Assembly (NCBI GenBank): GCA_002708885.1
Contig: PAPL01000096.1
Span: 1-15,454 of the forward strand
Direction of reading: 5' to 3'
Source of the DNA: Verrucomicrobiales bacterium
GTDB taxonomy: Bacteria > Verrucomicrobiota > Verrucomicrobiia > Verrucomicrobiales > DEV007
DNA length: 15,454 bases
The notes under the pieces are model-generated. The model made no database searches and had not been told where the DNA came from. It saw only the letters and a list, made by a program, of their open reading frames with translations. Made by a program: the position numbers and the translations under genes. Every line of letters begins with the position of its first letter. Position 1 is the stretch's first letter. Shown piece after piece: positions 13,739 to 15,454 of this stretch.

Positions 13739-15454
13739 TTAATCAACAAATATAAACTCATTCATGTTCAATGCCACTAGGCAGAATCTTTGCAGCGCGC
13801 TCTGATCATCCAATCCATGCTCTTCTTTAAGCGTTTTGATCATTCGGTTCACTATTTCTAAGGACTTTGGATTAGCAGGTTTGCAGGTAACTATCTCCAG
13901 GCCTCTCTTGATACGGGCACTCATGTCCCCATTGACCTCTTCCTCAAGGCGCTTGGCAAAAATAGCAGCCTTTTCATTCACAAAATTACTGTTAATCATA
14001 TTTAATGCCTGCGTTGCAACAGTAGTTGTAAACCTCTGAGGGCAAGGTGCGTCAGTGTCAGCAAAATCAAAGCCAGTTAACATCGGATCCTTAAGTGAAC
14101 GTTTGATTTTAATGTAAACTGCTCTGCGGTTCTGCTCTTCAACGGGAGAATTTCCCCACTTTCCACCTTTCGTGGACGATGTCGCTAATACAGCCTCATC
14201 AAGCTTGGAATAAAAACTCTCACCTCCCATTTTAAGATTCAATTGACCTGTAACTGCTAAAATATTATCGCGAATCTCCTCAGCACTCATTCGCCGCATA
14301 TTGAATCTCCAAACAAGATTATTTTGGGGATCCTTTGCGAGGGCCTCCTTTTGTGCCCTTGATGACATTTGGTAAGTCTTCGAAAGCATGATCATACGTT
14401 GCAGTTCCTTGACGCTCCATTTTCTTCTAACAAATTCCGTGGCCATCCAGTCCAGTAACTCGGGGTGAGTCGCCTTAACACCAAGATAACCAAAGTCACT
14501 TGGGCTCGAAGAAATACCTTTCCCAAAATGGTTTTGCCAAACTCTGTTAACCGCGACACGAGAAGTTCTCGGATTATTAGGCTCGGTCATCCACTGAGCA
14601 AGGACCTTCCTGCGGCCTGTCGTTTTCTGGCCCGGCTTTGGGGCAGGAATGGTCACCTTTTTGTTACTGATTATAGGAGGAAAAGCTGGATCAACGGGAT
14701 CACCCTTAACGTTCGCATTGCCTCTGTAATGGACATGCATCTGTTCTGCATTAGTTCCAAATTCTTTAACTACCATGGCCTGCATCGGCCCGCTTGGCTT
14801 GGGTGCTCTGATTTTTTTCAGATCATTAACAAATTGACGATAAGTGGTAATCTGATCCTCACTAAATACTTCTTTCCCTCTGTCCCTAATTAAATCCGCA
14901 ATGTTAACCGGTGCTTTGGGTGCCTCAACCGCTTCAAGACTCATGTCGAAGAATTGTCCTCCGCCATTATTCTTCACATGAACTGACACTACGTTCCTGC
15001 CTGTCTGCAAAGCGGACGCCGCTTTTTGGTCGAGTGGCACTTCAATGTACTTGGCAACAAAACCCGTTCGCTTAGCTATTTGCTGACCATTTAGATAAAT
15101 TTCAATATCCTCGTCGTGGTAAACCTGCATTTTCAGTGCTTTTGGGACAACGGTCAGCTGGAAACTCGTCTGAAGCCAAATGTCTGGTGTGGTCCAGGGA
15201 GTCTTTCCTTTTTCATTGGGAACTGACCCGCCAAAGGGCGCTATCCCTGACTTACATTTTGCCTCCTCAGCTCTGAATCCCACAGCGGACCAGTCAGGGG
15301 CCGGTTTTTCGGTAGTGTAATGCCAGCTCTGTTCACGTTTACGATGATTGGCAATGAGAACATTATCTGACAATCCGGTAAGATTTTTTTCTAAGTCCTT
15401 AGCAAGTTTGGCATCGAGTTTAGCGAAACGCTTAGTGGCAATTTTCTCAATGGC
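13739..15454 (-). CDS. DUF1553 (PSD1-type) protein with an upstream beta-sandwich, 5' end beyond window
   Basis: 571 codons are visible and the frame stays open to the right edge, so the N-terminus (usually DUF1549, sometimes a cytochrome-c domain) is missing. A TTG at 15373 is in frame but is not a credible start, since AIEKIATKRFAKLDAKLAKD continues upstream. Visible residues about 45-175 look like a jelly-roll sugar-binding sandwich (SWHYTTEKPAPDWSAVGF, WLQTSFQL, EDIEIYLNGQQIAKRTGFVA, NVVSVHVKNNGGGQFFDMSL). Next come AEQMHVHYRGNANVKGDPVD and the DUF1553 domain: RRKVLAQWMTEPNNPRTSRV, NRVWQNHFGKGISSSPSDFG, THPELLDWMATEF, MRRMSAEEIRDNILAVTGQL, ATQALNMINSNFV. The gene ends in tandem TAA codons. 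It is probably extracytoplasmic and co-transcribed with the DUF1501 gene. Its biochemical role is unknown. Confidence 0.92.
   Translation of the reverse strand, partial: AIEKIATKRFAKLDAKLAKDLEKNLTGLSDNVLIANHRKREQSWHYTTEKPAPDWSAVGFRAEEAKCKSGIAPFGGSVPNEKGKTPWTTPDIWLQTSFQLTVVPKALKMQVYHDEDIEIYLNGQQIAKRTGFVAKYIEVPLDQKAASALQTGRNVVSVHVKNNGGGQFFDMSLEAVEAPKAPVNIADLIRDRGKEVFSEDQITTYRQFVNDLKKIRAPKPSGPMQAMVVKEFGTNAEQMHVHYRGNANVKGDPVDPAFPPIISNKKVTIPAPKPGQKTTGRRKVLAQWMTEPNNPRTSRVAVNRVWQNHFGKGISSSPSDFGYLGVKATHPELLDWMATEFVRRKWSVKELQRMIMLSKTYQMSSRAQKEALAKDPQNNLVWRFNMRRMSAEEIRDNILAVTGQLNLKMGGESFYSKLDEAVLATSSTKGGKWGNSPVEEQNRRAVYIKIKRSLKDPMLTGFDFADTDAPCPQRFTTTVATQALNMINSNFVNEKAAIFAKRLEEEVNGDMSARIKRGLEIVTCKPANPKSLEIVNRMIKTLKEEHGLDDQSALQRFCLVALNMNEFIFVD

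Noticed and set aside
1..15454. CRISPR arrays, tRNA or rRNA genes, insertion sequences, prophage or defence-system genes
   Set aside because: No regularly spaced repeats, no cloverleaf or rRNA sequence, and no transposase, integrase, nuclease-effector or reverse-transcriptase motifs were seen on either strand.

Overview
The window looks like a piece of a chromosome from a bacterium of the PVC superphylum, most likely Verrucomicrobiota, with Planctomycetota or Lentisphaerota as alternatives. The reasons are a DUF1553/DUF1501 (PSD1-type plus Tat-exported) gene pair, a secreted PQQ-like propeller protein, a single-pass vWA protein, a secreted tandem alpha/beta hydrolase, and mostly Shine-Dalgarno-poor starts. 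uvrB and tilS mark it as core chromosome rather than plasmid or phage. Base composition is about 40% G+C through most of the window, but about 59% in the first 360 bases. I see no rRNA, tRNA, CRISPR array, insertion sequence or phage gene.

Left part (1-4603). A minus-strand gene running off the left edge begins a secreted N,N-dimethylformamidase-large-subunit-like protein. A 356-base divergent spacer with several small dyads separates it from a plus-strand secreted PQQ-like beta-propeller protein (719-2047). Convergent to that lies a minus-strand run in transcriptional order: a DUF3616 propeller-like protein (split by a frameshift at a nine-base homopolymer), a tiny lipoprotein, and a membrane-anchored vWA protein with a complete MIDAS signature. 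All three are predicted to act at or outside the inner membrane.

Middle part (4667-9070). uvrB, carrying an unusual insertion of about 45 residues, is preceded on the same strand by a 61-residue zinc-ribbon protein and a 40-residue single-pass membrane peptide. Divergent from these is a plus-strand run: a YhaM-family OB-fold/HD exoribonuclease, then a membrane-anchored DUF218/YdcF-like protein 18 bases later, then a secreted double alpha/beta hydrolase (9126-11252).

Right part (11253-15454). tilS converges on the hydrolase gene with zero bases between the two stop codons. Upstream of tilS on the same strand are the DUF1501 protein and the DUF1553 protein, the latter running off the right edge. 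These two families are habitually paired in this superphylum and are probably co-transcribed here, with tilS 29 bases downstream.

The window is mostly ordinary core and envelope gene content. The points worth attention are the homopolymer frameshift, the UvrB insertion, two small genes next to uvrB, the composition break at the left edge, and a carbohydrate-binding-like sandwich placed just before DUF1553. I do not see convincing evidence of a novel multi-gene system.
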